DNA of 33,017 nucleotides, from positions 454,477-487,493 of the forward strand of contig BFEA01000416.1 of NCBI GenBank assembly GCA_003427395.1, read 5' to 3'. Shown one piece after another: positions 21,045-30,010 of this stretch. The stretch is from Chara braunii. Lineage: Eukaryota > Streptophyta > Charophyceae > Charales > Characeae. Under the pieces are notes generated by a model that was given only the letters and a program-made list of their open reading frames with translations, made no database searches and was not told the origin of the DNA. Every line of letters begins with the position of its first letter. Within the stretch, counting starts at the first letter, position 1. Both the position numbers and the translations under genes were made by a program.

Positions 21045-21103
<59 letters not shown>

Positions 21104-21702
21104 CTTGCACACTGGCGACAGCTCAAGGGACTGCCGTCTCAAAAACAGGCAAGCATTCTTCTATTGCAATCCCTGCTGGTAACAGCATCAGCAGTTTGGC
21201 TGAGTGCTAAAGGGATGGATATCTATACCACATGTATGCGGTGTAATTGGGCATGGGAGTCCACAAACCACCTCTGGTTCTCCTGTCCTCTATCGGTCAG
21301 AGTATGGAAATGGTGGGAGAAGCACTGGAAGGAAATCACCAAGGACATTTTCCCCGGGACGAGAAATGGGTGCTATCTGGCATACTCCCAGCCAACGTCA
21401 GTGCTAACTTAGGGTGGGGGTATGTGGCGCAAGTCATTAGAGGAATCATCTTCGGAGCATTGTGGAGAGATCGGAATGATCAGGTATTTCATGACTGTCA
21501 CCTGTCACAGAAGGATATCATTGAAAAGGTGAAGAACAACATAAGACATACTATCATTGCGGACTGGAGAAGCAGGACGAAGAATAGGCGAAGTCTTAAA
21601 GCAGTTTGCTGGTTTTCCAAGACATGGGGGACAAATGCACGAATGGTCGCGTTTAGACCTGATGGCTTTTTCAAGTTCCCATCTTGGCTTATGAAGGAAT
21701 GA
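20265..21702 (+). pseudogene. Second L1-like LINE, C-terminal part of ORF2
   Basis: Same layout as 1237-2577 in the first LINE: FENP...FGRAWIQRGV..LGDLWD, then LADIQNSVPHAWMDILR, which parallels LQQLQDAVPPAWLHILR there. The zf-RVT zinc knuckle is intact here: CMRC...HLWFSC, C-x2-C-x8-H-x4-C, at about 21234-21285. It is followed by VIRGIIFGALWRDRN and a tail ending FPSWLMKE. Breaks are a TGA at 20460-20462, a frame change near 21410, and a poly(A) insertion at 21048 that splits the frame. The RT domain is absent, so this is a 5'-truncated copy. LINE 3' noncoding sequence probably continues to about 21870. Confidence 0.8.
21040..21106 (+). mobile_element. Poly(A)-only insertion with target-site duplication
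   Basis: AGCTACTT at 21040-21047 is repeated at 21099-21106, with 52 pure A between (21048-21099). Deleting the A-run and one repeat copy (59 bp) brings the LINE frame KEL-L into register with the downstream AHWRQLKGL frame. This shows that the A-run is an insertion and not an original part of the element. The unbroken run suggests it is recent. Confidence 0.85.
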
Positions 21703-23933
21703 AGTTGAGTATTAGGCTTCGGTAATGAGAGCTTTAGTCATGGTTGGTTGTCTTTCTCTGAGTAGCTGCTTGCTATTCCTAGACAGATGTTTTTTAAACC
21801 GTCGGGGTCTTGGGGGCTGTCCTTTTTTTTTGTTAGTTTGAGTAAGTAGTTATAAGAGGGATTGTTCAATCTGGGTATAAAAGGGTAGAAGTGACAGGTA
21901 GCATAGTTCACCTGACGGTATAGAGGCATTCGTAGTTTTCTGTCTGCTTCTCAGAGAAGGTACTCTGGCCCTTCCTTGTGTTCATCATGGCTCTGAGCCA
22001 AAGGGCTGTAAGCGAAACCGGCTGATGCTGCCGGGATAACTCCGGGTTGAATTGTGAGGTCCCCTGCCTCATACTCATGGGAGTCCAGAGTAGTGGAGCG
22101 AGGCCCAAAGTAGGGGCCAGGCCACACCGAACGGTCCGTGAATATTTTTCTGGTACCCACAGGCCCATCTGTTCAGGGGCTTTCCCAGCGTGTGTGCCGA
22201 AAAGGCCTGGAGCTTTTTGGGGGAAGGCTAGGGGGTCGGCCGCTTGCAGAAGAATACTTGTGATACGCAACCTCACGCCCCCTCGCAGCTTCCCGTACGG
22301 GGTCGCCGATCAGAGTTCTAGGCGGGGCGTGGCCGAGGATTTTTGGCCGTAAGGGTTGAGTCTCCCGGACGGAACGGGAGCCTCTCGTTTCTTGGCCGAG
22401 GTTTTTCTTCGGAGTCGAACTGTCGTCGCGAAGTCCCGCGGGGGTCGGATTTCTCCGAAACGATAAAATCAGAAGGGTTTCTGTGAAAATGAATTGCCGT
22501 CGTGCATCGGGACGGGAAAAGGCATCAAGGGGAGGAGGCCATGGCGGCAGACGACAAAAACTCCGGCCGTCATGGGTTCTGGGGATAGATGGTGGGTTCG
22601 AAGCCTTCAGGCCTCGTCATCGGCCTCACGAAGTGGCCGAACCCTCGGGTCTTTTGCTGTAGATGTGGTTGGTTCGAGGCCTTCAAGCCTCGGCGTCGGA
22701 CTCATAGAGCCCGCGCGAAAGTTTTCGGGAGGGTAAAACGACGGGAGGACTCGCCGGCATCTGAATTCGAAATTGTGCGGGCAGCGCCCCCGCACTACGG
22801 GAAAGCTCGGGGAAACGTGTCGCTCCCTCGTAACCCAGGACCAGCCGTCGCCACGAACACGAGTCCCCCTGGCGACACCAGCGACAATCAAACTGCGGTC
22901 GCCACGCGGCGTGAGCGGCCGACCAGGGCAACACCGTTAAACCCGTATAAGACAATATTAGAGTCGGGGAATCAAAGCGATCAATCAACACAAAACCGTT
23001 CCCCCTTATCTCACAAGCCCGAGGCGGGTCTTGCCAACACACTTGCTCCATCCGCCTCAGCGCGCGCCGTACGTCCGCATCACAGTAGATACTGTCGTCA
23101 TCTGTGATGGGGAAGGTCGGTAGCGAAATGAGACGATCGGAGGTACGTGATAAACACGGGCAAGATCTCGCGTTCCCGGTCATCCGAACCAACACCGAAT
23201 CCATACAGCAATCGTCGCAACTCCTCTCTCTCAAAAGTGGGTGCGTAGGGGGAGGATGACGAAATCTAAGCTTTCTCCCCTTGGCGGGGGCGTCGACCGT
23301 CCGCGCGGACGCAGGCGGTTGACGTCACCAGTACGGGGACGAGAAGCTCTAAAAGGCGATGACTGTTAGTTCAAAAGGAAGGCGATCGAAAAGGGAGAGA
23401 GAGAGTTACGCCAAGACCGCGCTAGAGCGCAGGAAAGGCCGCGGAGGGGAGGGAAACAACCGGATCAACACACTCATACTCCTAAGTAGACGGTCCCCCA
23501 GTTCAGTTTCCCCATCCCCGCCTGGACGAGTACATGCACACATACATGCATGCTATCAACAACCCTTGACAAGACATCTAATCATCCATGGACCTTCGAC
23601 GTCACTCATGCGCATAACCAGCTCCCATCACTCGGGGCTTCACACACACGACATGCATAGACAAAGCAGCGATGGAGATAAAAGCGAGTCCTTCTTGTAC
23701 ACAAAAAATTCAATTAACTGCTGCCCCCAGGCGCAGCCTTCAAAACTTCCCAAGACCACCGACCACCATAGCCACAAGGCCCTGCCGCGGCCGGCGTCCA
23801 ATCCCCACCATTGCTCAGTCCCTCCGACTGCTTCGCCCCGAGACTACCGCGGAGTCCACCCCACGTCGTCACTCCGCCCGGCCTTGGGCTCGTCGAGCCT
23901 GTTCGGCGCCGCGGACTCTCGCACATAGCTCGT
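21703..23933. other. Noncoding stretch, GC-rich from about 22050
   Basis: I find no recognisable gene. Beyond the LINE tail it is moderately GC-rich with many short ORFs on both strands that do not look coding. A two-copy tandem repeat of about 76 bp (GGTTCGA(A/G)GCCTTCA near 22595 and 22671) is present. Part of the stretch next to 23934 may belong to the LTR of the downstream element. Confidence 0.4.
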
Positions 23934-24091
23934 GCAGCATTGCAGCCGAGATCAAAGAGAGGGAGAGGAGAGGGTTGCGCAAATTTATAGCGCGGGAGGC
24001 GATGGGTTAACAGCGCGAGGTGTAGGTGAGCAGGACAGGAGAGAGGGGTGGGGAGTTAGAGGGTTCGATTCGCGGGATTGCATGGCTACGT
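23934..24091 (-). repeat. 158-bp direct repeat, downstream copy (LTR-derived?)
   Basis: It matches 32567-32724 over 158 bp with a handful of differences. In element orientation (minus strand) it carries GCTATAAATTTG, a TATA-like word, followed by a pyrimidine-rich run, as an LTR promoter might. Homology stops at the same two points in both copies. This copy sits beyond the 3' ORFs, the expected position of a 3' LTR. Confidence 0.7.
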
Positions 24092-24907
24092 GATTGGGGT
24101 GTTCGTCCAAGTGGTGCGCGATTTCCCGCTTTCCACATTGATCCGAGCATCCCAACTACGCAGCCAATCACTTCGCGGAGGAAGACGGGGTAAGGATCAA
24201 GCTGGGCGTAGGGGAAGACGAAGAGTCCTGCATGGGGAAAACGCGCGCAGCAAGAAGGGAAGATGGCGTGAGGATGCAAAGCAAGAAACGGGGATGCGAG
24301 ACGCGCGAAGGAACCGGAGCTTGGGCGCGCGCGCAAAAATTCAAAAAGTCCCAACCGCAACCGTTTCTTGGTTTTCATACCGCGACCGCTATTCGCCCGC
24401 GGGAGTTATTAACCAAACAAAATGAAAAAGCCGTTTCAAAAAGAAAACAAAAGCAAAAAGAAAGAAAAACCCCTTTCTATCCGCGTCCGTACTTCGGGGC
24501 TTCCGCGGGATTTTTCCTCAGGGATACGGCAAGCCGCGCGGTACGGATCTGAGCTTATCACATTTGTGATATGCAGGGGGTTTCGAAAAATTACCAGTCT
24601 CCCAACTGCTGATGCCATCATATGATGGATGATCGGGTGGCCTCTTCATCGTCAACTGGCCCGATCATCTTCCTAGTCTACGTGGATGCATCCTGCATCC
24701 TCCATCGCCTCCTCCCATAGTATACATTCGATCGGGCGGCCCCTTCATCGTCAGCTGGCTCGATTGGTAAGTAAAAGGATTTTTTTTTTTTTTTTTTTTT
24801 TAATATATATACAGCGCGTATCGTCGCGCGAGCTTTTAGATCCGAAAAAGAAGAAGAAAAAGAGGAGAAGGAGAAGGAGAGGACAGGGGGGAGGTAGACG
24901 AGGGTGA
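24092..24907 (-). other. 3' noncoding region of the gypsy-type element
   Basis: Between the last ORF and the direct repeat there is no gene. It holds a 35-bp imperfect direct repeat (GATCGGGYGGCC...TCGTCARCTGG at 24631-24665 and 24730-24764), a T-run at about 24779-24802 and a short hairpin TATCACA-TT-TGTGATA near 24557. A polypurine tract or the LTR start was not pinned down. Confidence 0.45.
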
Positions 24908-25561
24908 TCAGAGGAAGTGATCTATGTCGGGATTGAGAGGGGGCGGAATAGGTGGAAGAAAAGCGGCCATTGCCGCAGGAGTCGTCGGCGCATCTTCCTC
25001 ATGGAAGTGATGCTGGACGAATGAGGGGTAAAGGAAAGCCCCCGGCACATGTGAGAGGACACGTGGCGCCAGATCCGCTACCGCTCGCACCACCCGCTTG
25101 CGCACCGATCGGGGCCCTTGACCCGTCATCACCACATGAGTCTCGGTGTAAGGCCGCCGCTCCCGCTTCTGCGCCACGAAGACCAGGAAGTGGTACATTG
25201 CGTTTGGACGCTGCCTGGTCTCGTAGATGAGCGTCCCAGCCAATCGCGCCGCAATACACCCTTGGAAAGGGGGTGTCAGATATGGCTCCCACGCTGGATC
25301 AGGGCGCGGCGCCCCCGCGATGGCCTCGAGCCTGATGGTGGCGGGCTCCACCATGAAGTCCACCACGGTTGGATGGACCGTCCGGCTCAGATGAACTACT
25401 AATGTCAATGACCGGGGCACCCCGGGGTGGCTGGCGGGAACGGAGAGGTCCCGCGAGGACGGGGGTTCTGGATATGGGATCCGGAAATCCCATTCGACTT
25501 CCTCCTCCGGCTGCTGCTGATGATGATGGCCCGACTCCATCAAGATTGAGATCGGGCACAC
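24908..25561 (-). CDS. Accessory ORF 6 of the LTR element (unknown)
   Basis: Up to 217 residues, of which the start is uncertain. The frame differs from the ORF before it and overlaps it by about 260 bp, so a frameshift between 25561 and 25299 may once have joined them. It contains DFMVEPATIRLEAIAG, PPFQGCIAARLAGTLIYE and MYHFLVFVAQKRERRPYTET, then RSVRKRVVRAVADLAPRVL. No signal peptide or membrane segment is seen, so it is not env-like. It stops at 24908 with a Pro-rich tail. I do not recognise the family. Confidence 0.5.
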   Translation of the reverse strand: MCPISILMESGHHHQQQPEEEVEWDFRIPYPEPPSSRDLSVPASHPGVPRSLTLVVHLSRTVHPTVVDFMVEPATIRLEAIAGAPRPDPAWEPYLTPPFQGCIAARLAGTLIYETRQRPNAMYHFLVFVAQKRERRPYTETHVVMTGQGPRSVRKRVVRAVADLAPRVLSHVPGAFLYPSFVQHHFHEEDAPTTPAAMAAFLPPIPPPLNPDIDHFL

Positions 25562-25886
25562 GCGGAATGGGCGGCGATGGCACGATAGTCTCCTTAACGA
25601 GCCTCGCCGCGCTCCCAGGCACAGGGTCAGGAATCCGCGTACGCGCGGGCTGAATCACCTCCTCGCCGCCGCGGATCCTGCTGCCTTGCGCTCCTGGCGA
25701 CGGGTGGCGTCTCTTCCTCTTCGGCGTTTTCTTGGGGGCCTTCGGTGGCGCTGGTCGAGGATACGACGAGGGAGGACGCAACGGCCTTTCCTCCGGGAAG
25801 TCCTCCAATCTCTCCGCGCGCTGCGCAATGTAATCCGGGATGACGACCGCGTTGTACGTTCTTCGCGGGGCCGTCGCCGTCCGCAA
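25299..25886 (-). CDS. Accessory ORF 5 with basic NLS-like and SIM-like motifs (unknown)
   Basis: About 195 codons directly follow, in the same frame, the TGA that ends ORF 4; there is no ATG, only TTG at 25886. It is Pro/Arg-rich and looks disordered. KAPKKTPKRKRRHPSPG resembles a nuclear localisation signal, and PVIDISSSSEPDG near 25400 fits the SUMO-interaction consensus (hydrophobic core, then Ser/acidic). The end in this frame is doubtful because ORF 6 in another frame looks more protein-like after about 25400. It could be the middle of one long protein ORF3-4-5-6 broken by stops. Confidence 0.45.
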   Translation of the reverse strand: MRTATAPRRTYNAVVIPDYIAQRAERLEDFPEERPLRPPSSYPRPAPPKAPKKTPKRKRRHPSPGAQGSRIRGGEEVIQPARTRIPDPVPGSAARLVKETIVPSPPIPRVPDLNLDGVGPSSSAAAGGGSRMGFPDPISRTPVLAGPLRSRQPPRGAPVIDISSSSEPDGPSNRGGLHGGARHHQARGHRGGAAP

Positions 25887-26285
25887 TCATGGTTGGATCT
25901 CCTCCTCCTTGCTCGCGATCACTTGCGCAATGGAGAGGAGCTCAAGATGTATGAGCTCCAACAATCCCGGATCGATTGTTTGGAGCGGGGCGAAGGGGTA
26001 CAGCGCCACCGTCCTTTCCTTCTCCGCTGGCTTGGGCCGCGCCATGACGTAGTAAACGACGAAGTGCTCCCCGATAGCGTGGTCTTCGTGATCCACGAAG
26101 AACCGGAACATCCCCAGCGCCACCGACTTGTACAGCGCACGGTGCAACTCCCACGCGTCTTCGTCAGCGAAGGGCAGCGGCTCCACGTCAGTTAGCTCCA
26201 CCAAATACTCCGAGAACTCGCGCATGGGGTAAGGGCCCTCCGTGAGCTGGTAGGGGAGGGTGGTGTAGGAGAAGAAAGGAGGCAT
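25887..26285 (-). CDS. Accessory ORF 4 (unknown, 132 aa)
   Basis: It starts with ATG immediately after the TAA of ORF 3 and in the same frame. The protein is compact and not low-complexity: REFSEYLVELTDVEPLPFAD, ALGMFRFFVDHEDHAIGEHF, VVYYVMARPKPAEKERTVAL, IDPGLLELIHLELLSIAQVI. It ends at a TGA that overlaps an ATG (ATGA) in another frame. No known domain is recognised. The alternating hydrophobic strands vaguely resemble a stretch of ORF 6, which I do not press. Confidence 0.5.
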   Translation of the reverse strand: MPPFFSYTTLPYQLTEGPYPMREFSEYLVELTDVEPLPFADEDAWELHRALYKSVALGMFRFFVDHEDHAIGEHFVVYYVMARPKPAEKERTVALYPFAPLQTIDPGLLELIHLELLSIAQVIASKEEEIQP

Positions 26286-26834
26286 TTAGTACGGGACAGG
26301 GGGAATAGCTTGGAGGTTGAGAGGAGCAGCGGGAGGGAGAAGCGCGGGGAGCTGCGGCACCAACGCAATCGGTCCGTCCTCTGCCCTACGCAGCAGCACT
26401 TCGTGGGCTGTGAATCGGTGTCTCCCCCGTCCTTGCACTCTGGCCACTGATCTGGCCGCTTCCACCGCGTATTCGCTCACAAAGCTGCGCGCCGGTTCCT
26501 GATTCTGCTGCGGTAGGACCATCAAGTCTCCGATGAAGGTGGCGACGTTGTGCACGAAGTTGGGTGCCGCCTGGAGCCCACCCAACTTAATGAATACTCG
26601 GGTCGTCTCCCGGCCAGGCAACTGCGTCACGTCCACGTACACTCCCGCATATGTCAACCGATCGCAAAGCAACGAGTACGCTGCCAAATCGGCAACCCCG
26701 GGCGCTGGCACGTTCACCTGTTGGATGTCGTACCGCAACTGCCTCTCCTCATTAAACCGATGCCGCAACAAGCGATCTGCAAGCGGCGTCTGGAAGTGCT
26801 CGAGGGGCTCATGCTCCGGCTGGCGATGGTTCAT
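26286..26834 (-). CDS. Accessory ORF 3 (unknown, about 182 aa)
   Basis: The first ATG at 26834 overlaps the last 26 bases of the integrase ORF in a different frame. It contains LADRLLRHRFNEERQLRYDI, AAYSLLCDRLTYAGVYVDV, RVFIKLGGLQAAPNFVHNVA and FTAHEVLLRRAEDGPIALV, then a Pro-rich end and TAA. This is a globular-looking, non-repetitive protein of unknown family. Its position between integrase and the 3' repeat is where env-like or accessory genes sit in some LTR elements, but no hydrophobic envelope features are present. Confidence 0.55.
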   Translation of the reverse strand: MNHRQPEHEPLEHFQTPLADRLLRHRFNEERQLRYDIQQVNVPAPGVADLAAYSLLCDRLTYAGVYVDVTQLPGRETTRVFIKLGGLQAAPNFVHNVATFIGDLMVLPQQNQEPARSFVSEYAVEAARSVARVQGRGRHRFTAHEVLLRRAEDGPIALVPQLPALLPPAAPLNLQAIPPVPY

Positions 26835-28572
26835 CCTGCTCCCTGAAACTCTCAGCACCAATGGACGAGGCAGATCGGGAAGAGGAGGAGGAGGATGACG
26901 AAGGAGAGGGTGATCTCGCAGGAGCGGGGGTCCGTAGGGGACCTAGTGATGGCTGGAAGGGCCGGAGCGAGGCAGCGTGCCGTGTAAGCGGTCGGGCCTG
27001 GGAGTTGTGACGGGGAATCAGCTTCACGGAGTGCTGTCCCTGTGCGCCAACTTTCGTGACCTCGTAAATGCCTGTGTAGCGCGGGTGGATCTTAGAGGAA
27101 CGCGCAGATTTCCGTACCTGCACCAAATCCCCAACTTTATAGCGGGACAGTGGTCCCGCCGATGCGTGTCGATTCTCGTAGTCACGGATCTGCCGTTGAT
27201 GTGTCCGATCTACGGCCTGCTGTCGACGGCGAGCTAACGGGGGATAGGCCCTAGCCATTAAGTCCATGTAGTGGCGGGCCTTGTCTCGATTATGGGTCCG
27301 TGTTGCTCTAACTTCCGTACCTACTAAGGGGGACAATTGCACCCGAGGGACACTATTGGTTCTCAGTTGAAAGGGGGACACCCCAGTACTACCGTGTGGG
27401 GTAGCCCGATAAACGGCCAAAATGTGATCGACAATGACCGGCCAGGGTCGTGTGTCTCCCGCAGTGATATTTCGTCTAAGGGCCGTCTTAATCAGTCGGT
27501 TGGCATTCTCTACCAGTCCATTGGCTTGAGGCCAATGCCCCGGTGAGTAGATAATCTTAACGTCCGCCTTGACTAGGTGAAGTTCTACTTCGCCTTGAAA
27601 TTCCGACCCATTGTCCATGTGCACCTCTTCTACGTCTAGATGCATGCATAAAAATCGATTTACGTACCAGGCTACTTCCTGCGAATTTCGACTGGTCATA
27701 GGGTACGCCTCGATCCATTTTGAAAAATGATCGACGTCCACTAAAAGAACATTGAGCTCTCCCTGATCGATGGGCCCTCTCGGAACGTTGATATCCGTCG
27801 TATCGATGCTAACCCTCTGAAAGGGGCGCTCCACACGAGTGGGAACCATCGTCGGAGGCATCTGTACTGGCGCCTTGTCCGCCGCGCAGGCCGGGCAATT
27901 CTGAACAATGTATTTCACATCTTCCCGAATTCCTGACCAGTACCATCTGTTCTTTTCGATGGCTTTTTCCGTGTACTTGACCGCGAAATGGACTGCGTCC
28001 TCCTCATGAGCAGCTCGTGTCCAATCGAACCTAGCAAGAGGGTGTGGAACCGTCAACCAGCTAGACTCTCCGTCGTCATCGACCTTCCGTTTTTGTAACG
28101 TCGGGCCCTGCCAGCGATAGTCCTGCGCCCGCTCCGCGACTCTCCGCCGTTCGACTTTGGTAAGTTCTGACAACGAGTCGCCTGACAGTCTCTGTAGCAA
28201 CAGAAGGTCCGTCCAGGCTTCTGCCCGGCGGGAACTTGGCGCAAATCCGTCGGCTGTTCTAGCGTCCAGATACCGCTTCTCGGTAGGGACTTGGTCCGTT
28301 CTACATTTTTTGGGACAGACCCACGTTTTTTCACTTCGGTATCTAACGCATTGTCCGTGAGATTTGACCATATGACACTGACTACACTGTACCCATAAAA
28401 GAAAACTGGGCCCTCCCGGATGTGACCCTTCTTGGTCCGGGATCATAGGCAAGGTACAAAAGAAACAGGGACTTAGGTGTGTTTCAGGGGACAAGTTGGG
28501 GCTAGACGAGAGAGCGAGGGAGTGGGATGAGGGCAGAGAGATAGCGTCGGCCATCTCCGATGAAACCTCCAT
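26809..28572 (-). CDS. Integrase with N-terminal PHD-like zinc finger
   Basis: 587 residues from ATG at 28572, uninterrupted. About residues 36-90 show CFFC...WVQCSQC, SHGQCV and TWVCPKKC, a C4HC3 PHD-type pattern. Then comes a zinc-binding region like the HHCC type (HEEDAVH...CPAC) at about 195-235. The DDE catalytic core follows: SIDTTD, then VHMDNGSEFQ, then GHWPQANGLVENANR. The C-terminal part YKVGDLVQVRKS...IHPRYTGIYEV is the usual SH3-like segment. No chromodomain is seen; the tail is Ser-rich. The ORF begins 7 bases after the stop of the RNase H ORF and in another frame, so integrase is separated from the rest of pol here. This is the best preserved part of the element. Confidence 0.85.
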   Translation of the reverse strand: MEVSSEMADAISLPSSHSLALSSSPNLSPETHLSPCFFCTLPMIPDQEGSHPGGPSFLLWVQCSQCHMVKSHGQCVRYRSEKTWVCPKKCRTDQVPTEKRYLDARTADGFAPSSRRAEAWTDLLLLQRLSGDSLSELTKVERRRVAERAQDYRWQGPTLQKRKVDDDGESSWLTVPHPLARFDWTRAAHEEDAVHFAVKYTEKAIEKNRWYWSGIREDVKYIVQNCPACAADKAPVQMPPTMVPTRVERPFQRVSIDTTDINVPRGPIDQGELNVLLVDVDHFSKWIEAYPMTSRNSQEVAWYVNRFLCMHLDVEEVHMDNGSEFQGEVELHLVKADVKIIYSPGHWPQANGLVENANRLIKTALRRNITAGDTRPWPVIVDHILAVYRATPHGSTGVSPFQLRTNSVPRVQLSPLVGTEVRATRTHNRDKARHYMDLMARAYPPLARRRQQAVDRTHQRQIRDYENRHASAGPLSRYKVGDLVQVRKSARSSKIHPRYTGIYEVTKVGAQGQHSVKLIPRHNSQARPLTRHAASLRPFQPSLGPLRTPAPARSPSPSSSSSSSSRSASSIGAESFREQDEPSPAGA

Positions 28573-28579
28573 TCAGGAC

Positions 28580-29218
28580 TCAGGTGTCGTCCTTACGCAG
28601 CACGTGTAGCTCCCCGTAGTGCGGTTTCGTCGCCGCGACTTCTGGCCTCCACGGAATGAGTCGCTCGTTGGCGGGACACTTGTTGGGCGGCAGAAGGCGC
28701 GTTAATCCATCGGCGTTACCATGCTGCCGCGTGGCACAGTGGGGGATGTTGAAGTCATAGTTTTGCAGACGCACCGCCCACCTGCCTAGCGTCCCCGTGT
28801 AGTCCGTGTTGTTGCGTAGGGACAACAGCGGCTGATGATCCGTTACCAGCACAAATTTCTGGCCGTACAGATACGGTCGGAAATGCTGAATCCCCCACAC
28901 CACCGCCAGGCATTCACCTTTGCACGCTTCGTAATTAGCCTACGCCTGGCTCAGCGTCTTGGACGCTTACTCAATGACGTGCTCCCTTCCGTCCTTGTTG
29001 TGCTGAGTCAGCACCGCCGATATCGCCTGAGGCTGCCAGTCTGTGTACAGTGCGAACGGTCTTGTCGGGTCGGGGCGTGCCAACACGGGAGCAGATGTCA
29101 GAGCCTCCTTCAACGCCTGAAACGTCGCTTCGCATTCCGACGTCCAGATCAGCTGTTCCTCTTTCTTCAGCAGGTTCGTGAGGGGTTTCGCTATGCCGGC
29201 GAACCCCTTGATGAAGCG
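28580..29218 (-). pseudogene. RNase H domain of Ty3/gypsy-type pol, with two stops
   Basis: It degrades the RNA strand during reverse transcription. In one frame the four acidic residues can be seen: LYTDWQ, KGECLAVVW, VTDHQPL and GNADGLTR. Stops TAA (28967-28969) and TAG (28940-28942) interrupt it. The frame continues from RT across a TGA at 29219-29221 and ends at 28580, just before the integrase ATG. Confidence 0.85.
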
Positions 29219-30010
29219 TCAGTAATGGGATGCCAGCCCTAGAAAAGCCCGAACCTGGGTGAGTGTGACCGGCGCCAAGGCGTCTTGAACTGCTGCCACC
29301 TTCCTCAGATCCGGTTTTAGTCCGTCGACTGTGACGATATACCCCAAGAATGAGATCTCCGACAAGAAGAACTCGCTTTTCTCCAAGGCCACTTTGAACC
29401 CTGCATCTTTCAGTGCATGCAAAACCCACTCAATGTGTTCCACGTGGTACTCGTGTGTTTTTGAAAAGACCAAAATATCATCCATGTACACAATCTCGCA
29501 GAAATTGATGAGGGGATGGGTTAGTCGGGTTTTGTTAATGGACTCAGCGAAGGCCATATTCATGGCCCGCTGAAACGTTGCAGGGGCGTTACAAATTCCC
29601 ATGGGACACCGGACCCATTGCCACGTGCCCTCAAATAGGACAAAGGCGGTTTTGGGTCGGTCCTCCAGTCGGACTGCGACGTGGTGAAAACCGTGTCGGA
29701 TATCGAACTTGGAAAAGACTCGAGCAGCCCCGATAGCATCTAACAAATCATTGATTCACGGCAAAGGATACACATCTTTGGTAGTGATGGCGTTCAATTT
29801 CCGGTAGTCGATACATACCCGAACCGAGCCATTTCGTTTTGGCACGAGGACCACGGGAAAAGACCATGGTCCCAGCGATGGTTCGACCCACCCCAACTGC
29901 TCGAATTCCCGTACCCTTTCCAACGCCAGCTGCCTTTCTTTAAGGGAATATTGGTACGGTCGGCAATGTATCGGGGCGTGATCCCCGGTGTCAATTGCGT
30001 GTTTGATACC
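29219..30010 (-). pseudogene. Reverse transcriptase domain of Ty3/gypsy-type pol, broken
   Basis: The sequence runs from the pre-RT HAIDTGDHAPIHCRPYQYS through LGWVEPSLGPWSFPVVLVPK, VCIDYRKLN, FSKFDIRHGFHH, ICNAPATFQRAMN and the catalytic YMDDILVFSK to LGLASHY. A TGA at 29756-29758 stands where Arg (CGA) is usual after PLP, and another TGA ends the domain at 29219-29221, again in place of a likely CGA. Both fit C-to-T change at CpG. The frame enters by a 1-base shift near 30010. Confidence 0.9.

Noticed and set aside
24908-26834. Envelope gene in the 3' ORFs
   Set aside because: No signal peptide, fusion peptide or transmembrane stretch in any of the four ORFs.
26809-27200. C-terminal chromodomain in the integrase
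   Set aside because: After the HPRYTGIYEV segment only a Ser/Pro-rich tail remains; no chromodomain aromatic pattern.
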